From positions 49,509 to 113,508 of the forward strand of contig JAFLLC010000072.1 of NCBI GenBank assembly GCA_019162745.1: a DNA stretch of 64,000 nt, written 5' to 3'. Each line of letters opens with the position of its first letter. The first letter of the stretch is position 1. Both the position numbers and the translations under genes were made by a program. Below, in pieces: positions 10,501 to 19,010 of this stretch. Under the pieces are notes generated by a model that was not told where the DNA came from, ran no database searches, and saw only the letters and a program-made list of their open reading frames with translations. Origin of the DNA: Deltaproteobacteria bacterium (lineage in GTDB: Bacteria; Desulfobacterota; Desulfuromonadia; Geobacterales; Pseudopelobacteraceae).

Positions 10501-11476
10501 TGTAGGGAGCGACAGTTTTACCTACCGTGCGAGTGACGGTAACCTCATGTCCAATATCGCAACAGTAACGATAACGATCGCCATGGCCAACCAGTCACCT
10601 GTGGCGACGAATGACAGTTACAGCACCAGCGCAAATACGGCCATGAACCAAGCTGCACCGGGGGTGCTGAGTAACGACAGCGATCCCGAAGGCGCGACCC
10701 TGACGGCACAACTGGTGAGCGGCCCATCCCACGGGACACTCACCCTCAACAGTAACGGATCATTTGTCTTTTCTCCGATAGCGAATTACGTGGGAAGCGA
10801 CACTTTCACGTACCGTGCGAGTGATGGGACAACAAACAGCAACATTGCCACTGTGACCATATTGGTTGCATCAAGCAGTGGGGTGTTGTTCTCAGATGAT
10901 TTTACACGGCCTGCCGATGCGTCAGCCCCTTTATCCCCGTGGACCAGTGCCCTTGGCTCCTGGGCAGTAACCGGCGGCGTTTTGCAAGGATCCGGTTCGC
11001 CTTTCTCATATAGCCATATATATTATGCTCCCACTCCTCTTTGGGAGAACTACTCCGTGGAGGGTCGCTTCCAGTTTCCATCTACTACGGCTTTTGGCGG
11101 GGGCATCGGCTGCCGGGTAAATCCGGCTACCGGAGCCCAGTATAGTGCATGGATTTTTCCTGACAATTCAGAGGGTGGAGGCAATATGTTGAAGTTGGGG
11201 AAACTGTGGAGTTGGTCAACCTATAGCGGGACATCAATGGCCGAGGCGACTCTGCCGAGCGTCGGGACAGGGTGGCACACACTAAAAATGGTCTGTAATG
11301 GCAATCGAATCCAGGTTTATTACGACGGGATTTTAAAGCTTGATGTCACAGATAACAACTACGATTCACGGCCAGCGTATTTGACTGGCGGGATAGGCGT
11401 AGCTATGCTGACATTAAATGCCGCATATACCATGTCAGTCGATAAGGTCGTTGTGAGCAGCGTGAACAATAATTAG
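7589..11476 (+). CDS. giant secreted multidomain protein: DUF2341, beta-propeller, repeated LamG-like and cadherin-like modules
   Basis: The 1295-residue protein starts at an ATG eight bases after AAGGAG (7575-7580). After a signal peptide (about 1-28) come a DUF2341-like domain (about 30-150) and a five-bladed propeller resembling GH43/GH32-type enzymes (about 165-430, with segments such as AFSNDLSRW and LATSSDGVNF). These are followed by a LamG-like region (about 430-610) and an Ig-like domain (about 614-705). The tail holds a LamG/3-keto-disaccharide-hydrolase-like module (710-905), two nearly identical cadherin-like repeats (906-1095) and a second copy of the LamG-like module (1100-1295). 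The same modules recur in the next gene. A glycan-binding or glycan-cleaving matrix protein is inferred; catalytic residues of the propeller could not be assigned with certainty. It follows the GT2 gene by 25 bases. Confidence 0.7.
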   Translation: MNFFSIAVVWFVMSILAGPLPASGDTITGWFDPAWNNRSTIMVSNPGGGLLNNFQVHLSLDSTFDFANANVDGSDVRFTSGDGTTLIPYWIESWNPVAKSASIWINIPAIAPSGTTLYLYHGNQLSSSASNGTATFDFFDSFEPGDSVPGYYLLGSEQTALVKDQIWETSAPHTLSVLPNNSGGYAYRGYYGLQAGCGGVGLAFSNDLSRWTKYVGNPLFVNGRWPSVLKKENIFYMLYTQDFCATSHINLATSSDGVNFSNVKTIVPAHSGYRNQNSHLFYNQEDGKYYIYWYSGDDTTFWEIRARNASTPEGLDDPSSEIVVLRSTDVLAAPNMLLIDGTYFLSTEILDSANQWATKIYSSSSPTSGFLPLPGNPVLADGSACFFQHVIGTQLHNYYCKATENIWTVDHRVADLTAGRILLQEQVPAPSRWTASGGTWTSATDTQQDGSTGGVVKGSIGSSIRELLLSSYTGTDYVLEAYGKLLGGNAWGLGARATDKYHLYSSNLYENLDSTNNLYEYSWLGGGVATLAYAATGQVDMGSWNKLSVKVHGNMIDVYKDDVLKLQTTSTQYASGAVALFGSPYTVAEFNNVLVRKYEAVEPTAAVASGTATAVASVSLDPVDVPGGSTSQGTVWLNGIAPAGGVLVSLNDNSPAAAVPATVTIPAGDVSAAFTITTTSVTSSTLATISAGYGGVIKTAVLTINPVTIPLFSDDFTRAPGTPNQLSPWTSALGSWAVTGGVLQGSGLPFSYSQSYYAPTPLWDNYAVEGRFQFPSAAFGGGIGCRVNPATGAQYSAWIFPDNSEGGKNVLKLGKLWSWSTFSGTSMAEASLPSVGTGWHTLKIVCNGNRIQVYYDGTSKIDVRDNNYDSRPAYLNGGIGVAMLTLNAAYTMSVDNVVVSSLSTNQAPVATNDSYSTSANKSLNQAAPGVLSNDSDPEGATLTAQLVSGPSHGTLTLNSNGSFAYTPTASYVGSDSFTYRASDGNLMSNIATVTITIAMANQSPVATNDSYSTSANTAMNQAAPGVLSNDSDPEGATLTAQLVSGPSHGTLTLNSNGSFVFSPIANYVGSDTFTYRASDGTTNSNIATVTILVASSSGVLFSDDFTRPADASAPLSPWTSALGSWAVTGGVLQGSGSPFSYSHIYYAPTPLWENYSVEGRFQFPSTTAFGGGIGCRVNPATGAQYSAWIFPDNSEGGGNMLKLGKLWSWSTYSGTSMAEATLPSVGTGWHTLKMVCNGNRIQVYYDGILKLDVTDNNYDSRPAYLTGGIGVAMLTLNAAYTMSVDKVVVSSVNNN
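9718..10290 (+). repeat. LamG-like domain cassette, copy 1
   Basis: About 570 bases encode a module running from LFSDDFTR to VDNVVVSSL. Very similar copies lie at 10888-11463 (same gene) and 12907-13482 (next gene). Long stretches are identical at the DNA level, for example around GGCGGGGGCATCGG, which points to recent duplication or gene conversion. Confidence 0.85.
10303..10860 (+). repeat. tandem cadherin-like domain duplication
   Basis: Two units of about 288 bases (10303-10590 and 10591-10860) encode VATNDSYSTSAN...VLSNDSDPEGA...NSNGSF modules. For about 150 bases they differ at only a handful of positions. Related but more diverged copies lie at about 12630-12890 and 13500-13770 in the following gene. 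Confidence 0.88.
10888..11463 (+). repeat. LamG-like domain cassette, copy 2
   Basis: This is the second copy of the cassette described at 9718. It forms the C-terminus of the giant protein. Confidence 0.85.
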
Positions 11477-11613
11477 TTTCTCCGTGGCAGCTAATGCCAA
11501 TTATAAAGCTGGATACAGTTCGGCAACAGTCAGCAGAGAAGTATTAAGCGCATTAAACGCGCAAGAACGTGACTGTGTCTAATCCTGATTAGGAATTAGA
11601 AGGATGCGCTTCG

Positions 11614-14064
11614 ATGAAAACAGATATATGTCTCATATTAATATTACTCTGCCTTGCGCCTTCTGTACCACCGGCATTAGCGGCATCACACACAATTACA
11701 CCTTGGCGGGGAAATAAACCAGCGGCCGTGAGTCTCACTTTTGACGACGGTTATTCTTCGCAATATACTTTTGTTTTACCCTCCATTAATGAACGGGGCT
11801 TCAAGGGCACGTTTTTTATATTCACTGACTTTGTTGATTACTTTAACGGCTGGAATTGGTGGAAAGAAGCAGCAAGCAAGGGCCATGAGATAGCTAGTCA
11901 TACCAAAACACATCCCTATCTGACTGCGCTTCCTTTGAGTGAAGCCGAGTATGAAATCAGCATGTCAAAGGCGCTGATAGATGCGAACATACCCAGCCAG
12001 AAATGTTTTACCTTTGCGTATCCGTATGGTGACGTCAACACTGTAGTGAAGGCTTTGGTTCAGAAGTATTATATAGGTGCGCGTGGGACAGGCGCGGTGC
12101 TGAATGACTCTTTGACAGATACCCACAATGAGAACGCTTATGATGTGATCGGCTATACTGTTTTGCAGATGAAGAATTTGACTGATCTGGCGGTAAGCCA
12201 GAAGAAGTGGCTGATCCCCTGTTTCCACAGCTTCAGCCCCGGAGAATACGGGGGATGGACCTCAGATCAGTTACTCGCCTACCTGGACTACCTGAAGGGC
12301 AGGTCGGATCTGTGGATCACACCATTTGGGACAGCGATCAAGTATATAAAAGAGCGTGGTGCGGCAACGGTGAGCGTTTCAACACAAACCAGTGACATGA
12401 TAACATTGAATCTGACCGATACTCTGGACAATGCCATATTTGATTGCCCACTGACTTTGAGAAGCGAGGTGCCGACAAGCTGGACAAGTGTGAAGGTGCA
12501 GCAGGGAACAACAGTCACAGCCCGGGTGCCTGTCGCTGAGGGGAGCTCATGGGTTGTCTATTACGATGCAACCCCCGATAAAGGGATCATTACCCTGACT
12601 TCTGGAGCCGTTAGTTTACAACTAATTGCAGTCAACGACAGTTACGGCACTACCATGAATATTACACTGGACCAGGCGACTCCGGGTGTTCTGAGTAACG
12701 ACACTTCTCCCGAAGGTATGATCATGACCGCTCAACTGGTGAACGGCCCCTCCCATGGCACCATTACTCTTAATAGTAACGGCTCGTTTGTCTATGCTCC
12801 GATTTCGAACTATGTGGGAAGCGACAGCTTCACCTACCGTGTCAGCGATGGTACAACAAACAGTAATATTGCTACCGTGGCCATTTCGGTTACATCAACC
12901 AGTGGGGTACTGTTTTCAGATGACTTCACACGAACTCCAGGTGCCCCTAACCCTTTATCCCCATGGACCAACGGCCTAGGTTCGTGGGCAACAACCACCG
13001 GCGTATTGCAAGGTTCCGGATCGCTATTTTCATATAGCCAAATATATTATGCACCTACTCCTTTTTGGGATAATTATGCAGTGGAGGGGCGATTCCAGTT
13101 TCCAACTACAGCCTTTGGCGGGGGCATCGGTTGTCGAGTAAATCCGGCTACTGGCGCCCAGTACAGTGTATGGATTTTCCCGGATAATTCAGAGGGTGGA
13201 GGCAATGTATTGAAGTTGGGGAAAATGTGGGACTGGACAACATTTAGCGGTACTCCGATGGCCGAGGCCAGTCTCCCGAGCGTTGGCACGGGTTGGCATA
13301 CGCTTAAAATGGTCTGTAATGGCAACCGGATCCAGGTTTTTTACGACGGGATATCAAAAATCGATGTCACCGACAACAACTACGATTCACTGGCAGCGTA
13401 TTTAAGCGGGGGGGTCGGTGCGGCTATGTTGACATTGAATACCGCATATACCATGTCAGCTGACAACGTGGTGGTGAACAGTTTGAACATTAACTTACCC
13501 CCTGTAGCGGTTAACGACAGTTACAATATTACCGCAAATATCCCTCTTGATTTTGCTGCTCCTGGGGTACTGAGTAACGACAGCGATTCCGAAGGTGTGG
13601 CCCTGACAGTGCAACTGGTGAGTGGTCCGTCTCATGGTACCATCGTACTCAACAGCAACGGTTCTTTTGTCTACACCCCGGCAGCGGGCTATGTAGGCAG
13701 CGATAGCTTTACGTACAGGGCAAACGATGGGACATACAGCAGTAATGTTGCAACAGTCACAATTACTGTTGTGCCGGCGCTGGCATTAAGTTCGCTTTTG
13801 CTTAACCCGACTAGTGTTAGGGGCGGTACGACCTCCATGGGTACTGTGACATTAAGCGGTCCTGCGCCGGGTGGCGGTGTGGTGGTGTCGTTAAGCGACA
13901 ATTCATCATCAGCAACTGTTCCTGTAAATGCCACTGTACCGGCTGGAAACACAAGCGCCACATTCAAAATTTCAACCACAGTAGTGACTCGGAATAGATC
14001 AGCCACTATTACAGCAGTTTATGGCGGTGTGACCAAAAGTGCCATATTGACAATTACCCGATAA
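11614..14064 (+). CDS. secreted polysaccharide deacetylase with cadherin-like, LamG-like and Ig-like modules
   Basis: The 816-residue protein has a signal peptide (about 1-23) and a NodB/CE4 deacetylase domain (about 30-235). Its motifs include SLTFDDGYSSQY (metal/base Asp pair) and SHTKTHPYLT (SHTxxH metal site), then FAYPYGD. Such enzymes remove N-acetyl groups from GlcNAc-type polymers; the extracellular form probably modifies the matrix polysaccharide. Downstream lie a linker region, a cadherin-like repeat (about 339-430), a LamG-like module (431-628), a second cadherin-like repeat (629-720) and an Ig-like domain (722-816). The last four are homologous to modules of the preceding gene. 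AGAAGGA precedes the ATG at about ten bases. A hairpin at 14066 follows the stop directly. Confidence 0.85.
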   Translation: MKTDICLILILLCLAPSVPPALAASHTITPWRGNKPAAVSLTFDDGYSSQYTFVLPSINERGFKGTFFIFTDFVDYFNGWNWWKEAASKGHEIASHTKTHPYLTALPLSEAEYEISMSKALIDANIPSQKCFTFAYPYGDVNTVVKALVQKYYIGARGTGAVLNDSLTDTHNENAYDVIGYTVLQMKNLTDLAVSQKKWLIPCFHSFSPGEYGGWTSDQLLAYLDYLKGRSDLWITPFGTAIKYIKERGAATVSVSTQTSDMITLNLTDTLDNAIFDCPLTLRSEVPTSWTSVKVQQGTTVTARVPVAEGSSWVVYYDATPDKGIITLTSGAVSLQLIAVNDSYGTTMNITLDQATPGVLSNDTSPEGMIMTAQLVNGPSHGTITLNSNGSFVYAPISNYVGSDSFTYRVSDGTTNSNIATVAISVTSTSGVLFSDDFTRTPGAPNPLSPWTNGLGSWATTTGVLQGSGSLFSYSQIYYAPTPFWDNYAVEGRFQFPTTAFGGGIGCRVNPATGAQYSVWIFPDNSEGGGNVLKLGKMWDWTTFSGTPMAEASLPSVGTGWHTLKMVCNGNRIQVFYDGISKIDVTDNNYDSLAAYLSGGVGAAMLTLNTAYTMSADNVVVNSLNINLPPVAVNDSYNITANIPLDFAAPGVLSNDSDSEGVALTVQLVSGPSHGTIVLNSNGSFVYTPAAGYVGSDSFTYRANDGTYSSNVATVTITVVPALALSSLLLNPTSVRGGTTSMGTVTLSGPAPGGGVVVSLSDNSSSATVPVNATVPAGNTSATFKISTTVVTRNRSATITAVYGGVTKSAILTITR
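12907..13482 (+). repeat. LamG-like domain cassette, copy 3
   Basis: This third copy of the cassette described at 9718 lies inside the deacetylase gene. It is more diverged from copies 1 and 2 than they are from each other. Confidence 0.82.
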
Positions 14065-14065
14065 T

Positions 14066-14116
14066 TATCCTGCAAAACCTCCGCGGCATTAAAGATATCG
14101 GTAGTTTTGCAGGATA
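14066..14116 (+). terminator. hairpin after the deacetylase gene
   Basis: A 13-bp perfect stem (14066-14078 with 14104-14116) has a 25-nt loop in which CCG/CGG can also pair. It starts two bases after the stop codon. It is not followed by a strong T-run, so it may act as a processing or stabilising structure as well as a terminator. Confidence 0.55.
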
Positions 14117-14280
14117 CCCTATTTGTAACACGCGCCTAATTTTTAACATTGTTCTTTCTTCCTCGCAAATCCGGCGCTAAAGCCAACCTACCCGCGTCTC
14201 ACTAATATTATCTTACTCTGCCCTAACACACACTAAGTGTCTAATATACCGTTTTATATGATAAATACAGATTTATACTT

Positions 14281-14297
14281 TTGGCATAATTCATGAT
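14281..14297 (+). promoter_or_regulatory. TTGGCATA motif, promoter-like
   Basis: TTGGCATA-N4-ATGAT is a degenerate copy of the motif at 2868. The preceding 40 bases (TAATATACCGTTTT and following) also resemble those before the 2868 copy. It lies 115 bases before the aminotransferase gene. Apart from this and the hairpin at 14066, the stretch 14065-14395 shows nothing. Confidence 0.3.
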
Positions 14298-14395
14298 TAA
14301 TAATTTAGCAGCATATACCATTATCAGTCCTATTGTTGCGTCGTCATGATTGTGATGAGATGCCTGAAAGTGAATTGTGTGAGTGGAGGCATGTG

Positions 14396-15658
14396 ATGAA
14401 AAAATCTATTGATGATCTGGCTATCTTTGGCGGATCTCCCTCTTTTCAAGAGCCGCTTCATGTTGGACGTCCTAATTTCGGCGACCGGTCGAGATTGTTT
14501 GAGCGTATCAATGACATGCTGGACAGAAAGTGGCTCAGCAATAATGGGCCTTACGTACAGGAGTTTGAACGGAGAGTTGCCGATATGATCGGTGTTAAAC
14601 AGTGCATTGCTCTATGCAACGGTACGATTGCGCTGGAGATAGCCATCCGGGCACTTGAATTAAAAGGTGAAGTCATTCTCCCTTCATTTACCTTTGTGGC
14701 TACCGCACATGCGCTGCAATGGCAGGAGATAACACCGGTCTTCTGCGATATTGATCCAAACACACATACTATTGATCCTGCCTGCATAGAAAAGATGATC
14801 ACACCCCGGACAACAGGAATTATCGGAGTGAATGTTTGGGGGCGCCCTTGTGACATAGAAGCAATAGAAAAAATCGCCGCTGAGCATCATTTGAAGCTGC
14901 TCTTTGATTCCGCTCACGGATTTGGCTGCTCCGCTAAAGGTAAAATGCTTGGCGGCTTCGGAAATGCTGAAATATTCAGTTTTCATCCAACAAAGTTTTT
15001 TAACACATCCGAAGGTGGTGCGATAGTTACCAATGATGATGCTTTGGCCAAGAAAATACGACTGATGAAGAATTTCGGGTTCTCCGGATATGACAATGTT
15101 GTCTATGTAGGAACAAATGGAAAGATGAACGAATTCTCAGCGCTTACCGGCCTGACAAATTTCGAAAGCATTGATAGATTTATTTCAGTAAACAGCATGA
15201 ATTATGATTCATACAGGTGTGAACTCAACCATATACCAGGGATAAGTCTGATTCAATACGACAAACAGGAAAAATGCAATTTTCAATATATCGTCCTTGA
15301 AATAGATGAAGCCAACACCGTTCTTTCGAGAGATCAGCTCGTGGACATTTTATGTGCTGAGAATATTCTTGCCAGACGTTACTTCTATCCCGGATGTCAC
15401 AAAATGGAACCGTACCGTTCTTATTTTCCACATGCAGGGCTGATGCTGCCGGAAACAGAGAAGCTTACAAAGCGTGTGCTTTCTCTACCTACAGGCACTG
15501 CTGTCAGCTCAGATGAGATTCAAAAAATATGTCAGATAATAAGATTATCGGTATCAGATGGTTACGAAACAACTAAACGGATGCAAGGGAAATTTATTGT
15601 GGAACCGCCTAGTGATGCACACAGCTTTAAAAATCTGCCGATCATGGCCTCAGCATAG
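14396..15658 (+). CDS. DegT/DnrJ/EryC1/StrS family PLP aminotransferase
   Basis: The 420-residue cytoplasmic enzyme transfers an amino group to a keto-sugar nucleotide, giving amino sugars for the polysaccharide. The PLP lysine is Lys200 in FSFHPTKFF, and the Asp-rich LLFDSAHGFG motif precedes it. The ATG at 14396 is chosen because GGAGG lies at 14385-14389. A closer ATG at 14391 is followed at once by a stop, and upstream in-frame starts lack a ribosome site. The substrate sugar is unknown; proteins of this shape also include keto-deoxysugar aminotransferases. A second, distant paralogue is at 24138. Confidence 0.88.
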   Translation: MKKSIDDLAIFGGSPSFQEPLHVGRPNFGDRSRLFERINDMLDRKWLSNNGPYVQEFERRVADMIGVKQCIALCNGTIALEIAIRALELKGEVILPSFTFVATAHALQWQEITPVFCDIDPNTHTIDPACIEKMITPRTTGIIGVNVWGRPCDIEAIEKIAAEHHLKLLFDSAHGFGCSAKGKMLGGFGNAEIFSFHPTKFFNTSEGGAIVTNDDALAKKIRLMKNFGFSGYDNVVYVGTNGKMNEFSALTGLTNFESIDRFISVNSMNYDSYRCELNHIPGISLIQYDKQEKCNFQYIVLEIDEANTVLSRDQLVDILCAENILARRYFYPGCHKMEPYRSYFPHAGLMLPETEKLTKRVLSLPTGTAVSSDEIQKICQIIRLSVSDGYETTKRMQGKFIVEPPSDAHSFKNLPIMASA

Positions 15659-15741
15659 AACCAATACGAATATTTGGCCGACGACCGTGGGAAAAGTTTT
15701 CAGAACGGAAATGACCATGAATCTTCATTAAAAGAGGCGAT

Positions 15742-16779
15742 ATGAAAGTAAGCGTAGCAATCGTTACGTACAATCATGAAAAATATATTGCGAAAGCTCT
15801 CGATACCGTTCTGATGCAGAGGGTCAGCTTTGAGTACGAAATCATAATCGGCGAAGATTGCTCGACAGATAATACCCGGAATATCGTAACCACATACAAA
15901 GCACGATACCCGGATAAGGTCAGACTGTTTTTGAATGAAAGAAATCTGGGCATGCACGCTAACGGTGCTCAGGTTTTACAGGCGTGCGAGGGTGAATATA
16001 TTGCCATGCTTGACGGCGACGATTATTGGACTTCGCCGGAAAAACTGCAGAAGCAGGTGAATTATCTCGACAGCCATCCCGAATGTTCAGCCTGTTTTCA
16101 TGACGCCCTGATTATCCCGGATGACCGGAGCGATGAGCCGTTGCATTATCGCGCAAAGCAAAAAGAGTTCTCAACCGTGGAGGATTTGTTGCTAGACAAC
16201 TTTATTCCGACTGCCGCTGTGATGTTTCGCCGCGGGTTGATAGAAAGTGTGCCTGGCTGGGCAAAAACGTTAAAAATGGGCGATTGGGTCATTCATATTC
16301 TGAATGCTCTTCATGGCCCGGTTGGCTACATCGATGAAACAATGTCCGTGTATGTCGTTCATCGTGGCGGCGTATGGTCTATGAAAACCTGGCAGGAGCA
16401 TACCATGGCGATGATTGAACTGTTTGAAGCTCTGGACAGACACCTGGAGCCAAAATATACGAGTAGTACAAGACAAATTTTACGTTGGAGGTATTTCGAT
16501 GCTTCTGTCAAGTACGAACAATTAGGCGAGATGGCATGCGCCAGGTCTTTTGCGGTGAAGGCCTTTGTAAAGCATTTATTGATATTTAGTGAGCAACTTT
16601 TTTGTTGGAAGAGAACGGAGTCAAATGTATTACCGACTTATATGACGTCAGTGAAGGGTGCATGTCTGTTTAAATCATTGTTGAGATTATGCGTAGTTCC
16701 TGTGATGCGAACATATTTTCCGCTCCCTCTGTACAAGTTTATGGGTGCCATTGCCAGGAAGCTTGATTTGGGGCTTTAG
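15742..16779 (+). CDS. GT2 family glycosyltransferase
   Basis: The 345-residue protein begins with VSVAIVTYNHEKYI, followed by GEDCSTDNT and the metal-binding MLDGDDYW, all standard GT-A fold features. A C-terminal region of about 120 residues has basic and hydrophobic stretches and may contact the membrane. AAAGAGG precedes the ATG. It probably adds one sugar to the lipid-linked repeat unit; sugar and linkage cannot be read. Confidence 0.87.
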   Translation: MKVSVAIVTYNHEKYIAKALDTVLMQRVSFEYEIIIGEDCSTDNTRNIVTTYKARYPDKVRLFLNERNLGMHANGAQVLQACEGEYIAMLDGDDYWTSPEKLQKQVNYLDSHPECSACFHDALIIPDDRSDEPLHYRAKQKEFSTVEDLLLDNFIPTAAVMFRRGLIESVPGWAKTLKMGDWVIHILNALHGPVGYIDETMSVYVVHRGGVWSMKTWQEHTMAMIELFEALDRHLEPKYTSSTRQILRWRYFDASVKYEQLGEMACARSFAVKAFVKHLLIFSEQLFCWKRTESNVLPTYMTSVKGACLFKSLLRLCVVPVMRTYFPLPLYKFMGAIARKLDLGL

Positions 16780-16824
16780 AGATAATCCGGGTATTGCTGC
16801 AGTGTGTCCTGGAGGTAATTTAAA

Positions 16825-17736
16825 ATGCAGGAATTACCGTTGGTAAGTATCATTATCCCAACCTACAACAATAACCCGGTGGTATGTCAGGCTATTGATT
16901 GTTCGCTGAATCAGACCTACGGGAATTTGGAAATAATAGTTGTTGACGATGGGTCCACTGACAATACAGAGCAATTGCTGAATGAAAAATATAAAGGGAG
17001 AATTATTTACGTACACCAGAAAAATAGAGGGCCTGGGAGTGCCAGAAATACAGGGATAAGGCACTCATCAGGGAAATATGTACAGTTCCTTGATGCCGAT
17101 GATCTGCTCGACCCGGACAAGATACGCATCCAGATAACGGGCTTGAGAAAAATCTCCGGAAAGGCGTTGAGTTACTGCGATTATGTCCGTTGCGACATGG
17201 ATGATGTCACGGTGGCGTATGGCCGCACCAGTCCGGTATTGCAGAATAAATCCCCTTTTGATGACATTTTGATGAAATGGGAGACGCAGTTGTGCATCCC
17301 GATGCACTGTTTTATCTTCGATGCGGTGTTTTTCAAGGAATGCGGCATAGCATTCGATGAAAGTCTGCCTGCTAACGAGGACTGGGAGTGTTGGATGAAC
17401 ATCTTTGCCCTTTCCCCCATGGTTGATTTTGTCGACAGGGTCCTGGCCAGTTATCGCGTAAGGGAAAATTCCAGATGTGCTGACAGGCTGAAGATGAGAA
17501 ACAGCCATATTATGGCGATAGATATGCAGATCAAAAAGAACCGATTTAAGAGAGATGTTGTTGAAAAACTTGAAATAAGGAAAAAACAAATTATGCACAT
17601 CTATAGGGATGTGCGTTTGATGGCCAGGATAATAAAAGTGTTTCCTCCGGTTGTGAAAAAACTGTGCAGTGAAATTATCCCTTGGAGAATTCAAAAGAAC
17701 TTCGATTTACATGAATGCTTTATGGCAAGGGATTGA
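16825..17736 (+). CDS. GT2 family glycosyltransferase
   Basis: The 303-residue GT-A enzyme has VSIIIPTYNN at the start, then VVDDGSTDNTE, GPGSARNTGI and the DXD-type FLDADDLLDP. GGAGG lies about ten bases before the ATG. It follows the previous glycosyltransferase by 45 bases and is likely cotranscribed. The C-terminal third is rich in Lys/Arg and lacks a clear membrane helix. Confidence 0.87.
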   Translation: MQELPLVSIIIPTYNNNPVVCQAIDCSLNQTYGNLEIIVVDDGSTDNTEQLLNEKYKGRIIYVHQKNRGPGSARNTGIRHSSGKYVQFLDADDLLDPDKIRIQITGLRKISGKALSYCDYVRCDMDDVTVAYGRTSPVLQNKSPFDDILMKWETQLCIPMHCFIFDAVFFKECGIAFDESLPANEDWECWMNIFALSPMVDFVDRVLASYRVRENSRCADRLKMRNSHIMAIDMQIKKNRFKRDVVEKLEIRKKQIMHIYRDVRLMARIIKVFPPVVKKLCSEIIPWRIQKNFDLHECFMARD

Positions 17737-17851
17737 AAAGGACATGAAGAGGCAGGCGTTGAAATAACGATGATGTGCCATGGAGACACAATAAACAATG
17801 TAACAAATACAATATGATGTAAAAAAAATTTGCGGCGTTAGGAGTTTTTTT

Positions 17852-18919
17852 ATGGCCCGATTGATTGCTTTCTATCTCCCGCAATATCATCCGATTCCGG
17901 AGAATGACGAGTGGTGGGGTAAGGGTTTCACAGAGTGGACAAACGTCGGAAAAGCGAAACCGCTGTTCCGGGGGCACTATCAGCCCCATGTCCCTGCCGA
18001 CCTGGGTTATTATGACCTCAGGGTGCCTGAAACAAGATCCGCACAAGCTGAAATGGCGAGAGAATACGGCATTGAGGCATTCTGCTACTATCACTACTGG
18101 TTTGCCGGAAAGAGAATACTGGAACGACCTTTCACCGAAGTTCTGCGCTCAGGACAACCTAATTTTCCCTTTTGCCTGTGCTGGGCAAATGGGACATGGA
18201 CTGGCATATGGCATGGTTGTCCGAATAAAGTACTTATAGAGCAAACCTATCCCGGCTATGATGACCATCGTGCTCACTTTTACGAGTTATTGCCGGCATT
18301 CTTGGACAAACGTTATGTAACTGTAGATGGTAAACCACTGTTGTTGATTTATCAGCCTAATGAAATTCCTGATGTTCATAAGGTTTTGGACTTCTGGAGG
18401 GGCATGGCGGTGAATGCCGGGCTGCCAGATCTGCATATGGTGGCGATCTTACATAGAGACAAATCCTGGAATCCCCAACAGCATGGATTCGATGCAGCAG
18501 TTAGGCAAGATCTTCCGCGGCCTAGGTGGGTAGATGTGCCATCGCGTCGGCCTATTACAAAGATTATTGATTTATTAAATGACAAATGCGGCAAGCCTAC
18601 AATTTATCGTTACGAGGACATGCTGTTGAAAATGCTTCCTGACAAAGTTTCGAGTATCGAAAATTACCTCTGCTTAATCCCAAACTGGGATAATACACCT
18701 CGAAGCGGACATAATGGTCTTGTGTTGCAAGGATCCACTCCTGAATTGTTTAGAGTTCAAGTAAAGAAGGCGCTAGAAATAATGAAAGATGTTCCCGTGG
18801 AGCACAAAGTTATTTTTGTTAAGTCATGGAATGAATGGGCAGAGGGAAATTACCTTGAGCCGGACCATAAATTTGGGAGGGGTTATCTTGAAGTTATTCG
18901 TGATGAAGTATTTAGGTGA
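17852..18919 (+). CDS. GH99-like / WbsX-like glycan protein
   Basis: The 355-residue protein matches the glycosyltransferase WbsX / GH99-like family: IAFYLPQYHPIPEND at the start, WWGKGFTEWTNV, then FCYYHYWF and VKSWNEWAEGNY near the end. Relatives occur in O-antigen and EPS loci. They are structurally related to endo-alpha-mannanases, but whether they make or break bonds is unsettled. No signal peptide is seen, so it should act in the cytoplasm. TAGGAG precedes the ATG. The 115-base gap before it holds no recognisable feature. Confidence 0.85.
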   Translation: MARLIAFYLPQYHPIPENDEWWGKGFTEWTNVGKAKPLFRGHYQPHVPADLGYYDLRVPETRSAQAEMAREYGIEAFCYYHYWFAGKRILERPFTEVLRSGQPNFPFCLCWANGTWTGIWHGCPNKVLIEQTYPGYDDHRAHFYELLPAFLDKRYVTVDGKPLLLIYQPNEIPDVHKVLDFWRGMAVNAGLPDLHMVAILHRDKSWNPQQHGFDAAVRQDLPRPRWVDVPSRRPITKIIDLLNDKCGKPTIYRYEDMLLKMLPDKVSSIENYLCLIPNWDNTPRSGHNGLVLQGSTPELFRVQVKKALEIMKDVPVEHKVIFVKSWNEWAEGNYLEPDHKFGRGYLEVIRDEVFR

Positions 18920-19010
18920 GTTGGTAGATTTGGTAGAGTAAATGGCATAGCTATGGATATCAGCATCGTTAGTGTAAATACAACAAAATCGTTATCCAAG
19001 GAAAATAGTA

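Noticed and set aside
11487-11503. TGGCAGC sequence before the deacetylase gene
   Set aside because: The GC falls at the wrong distance from GG for sigma-54.
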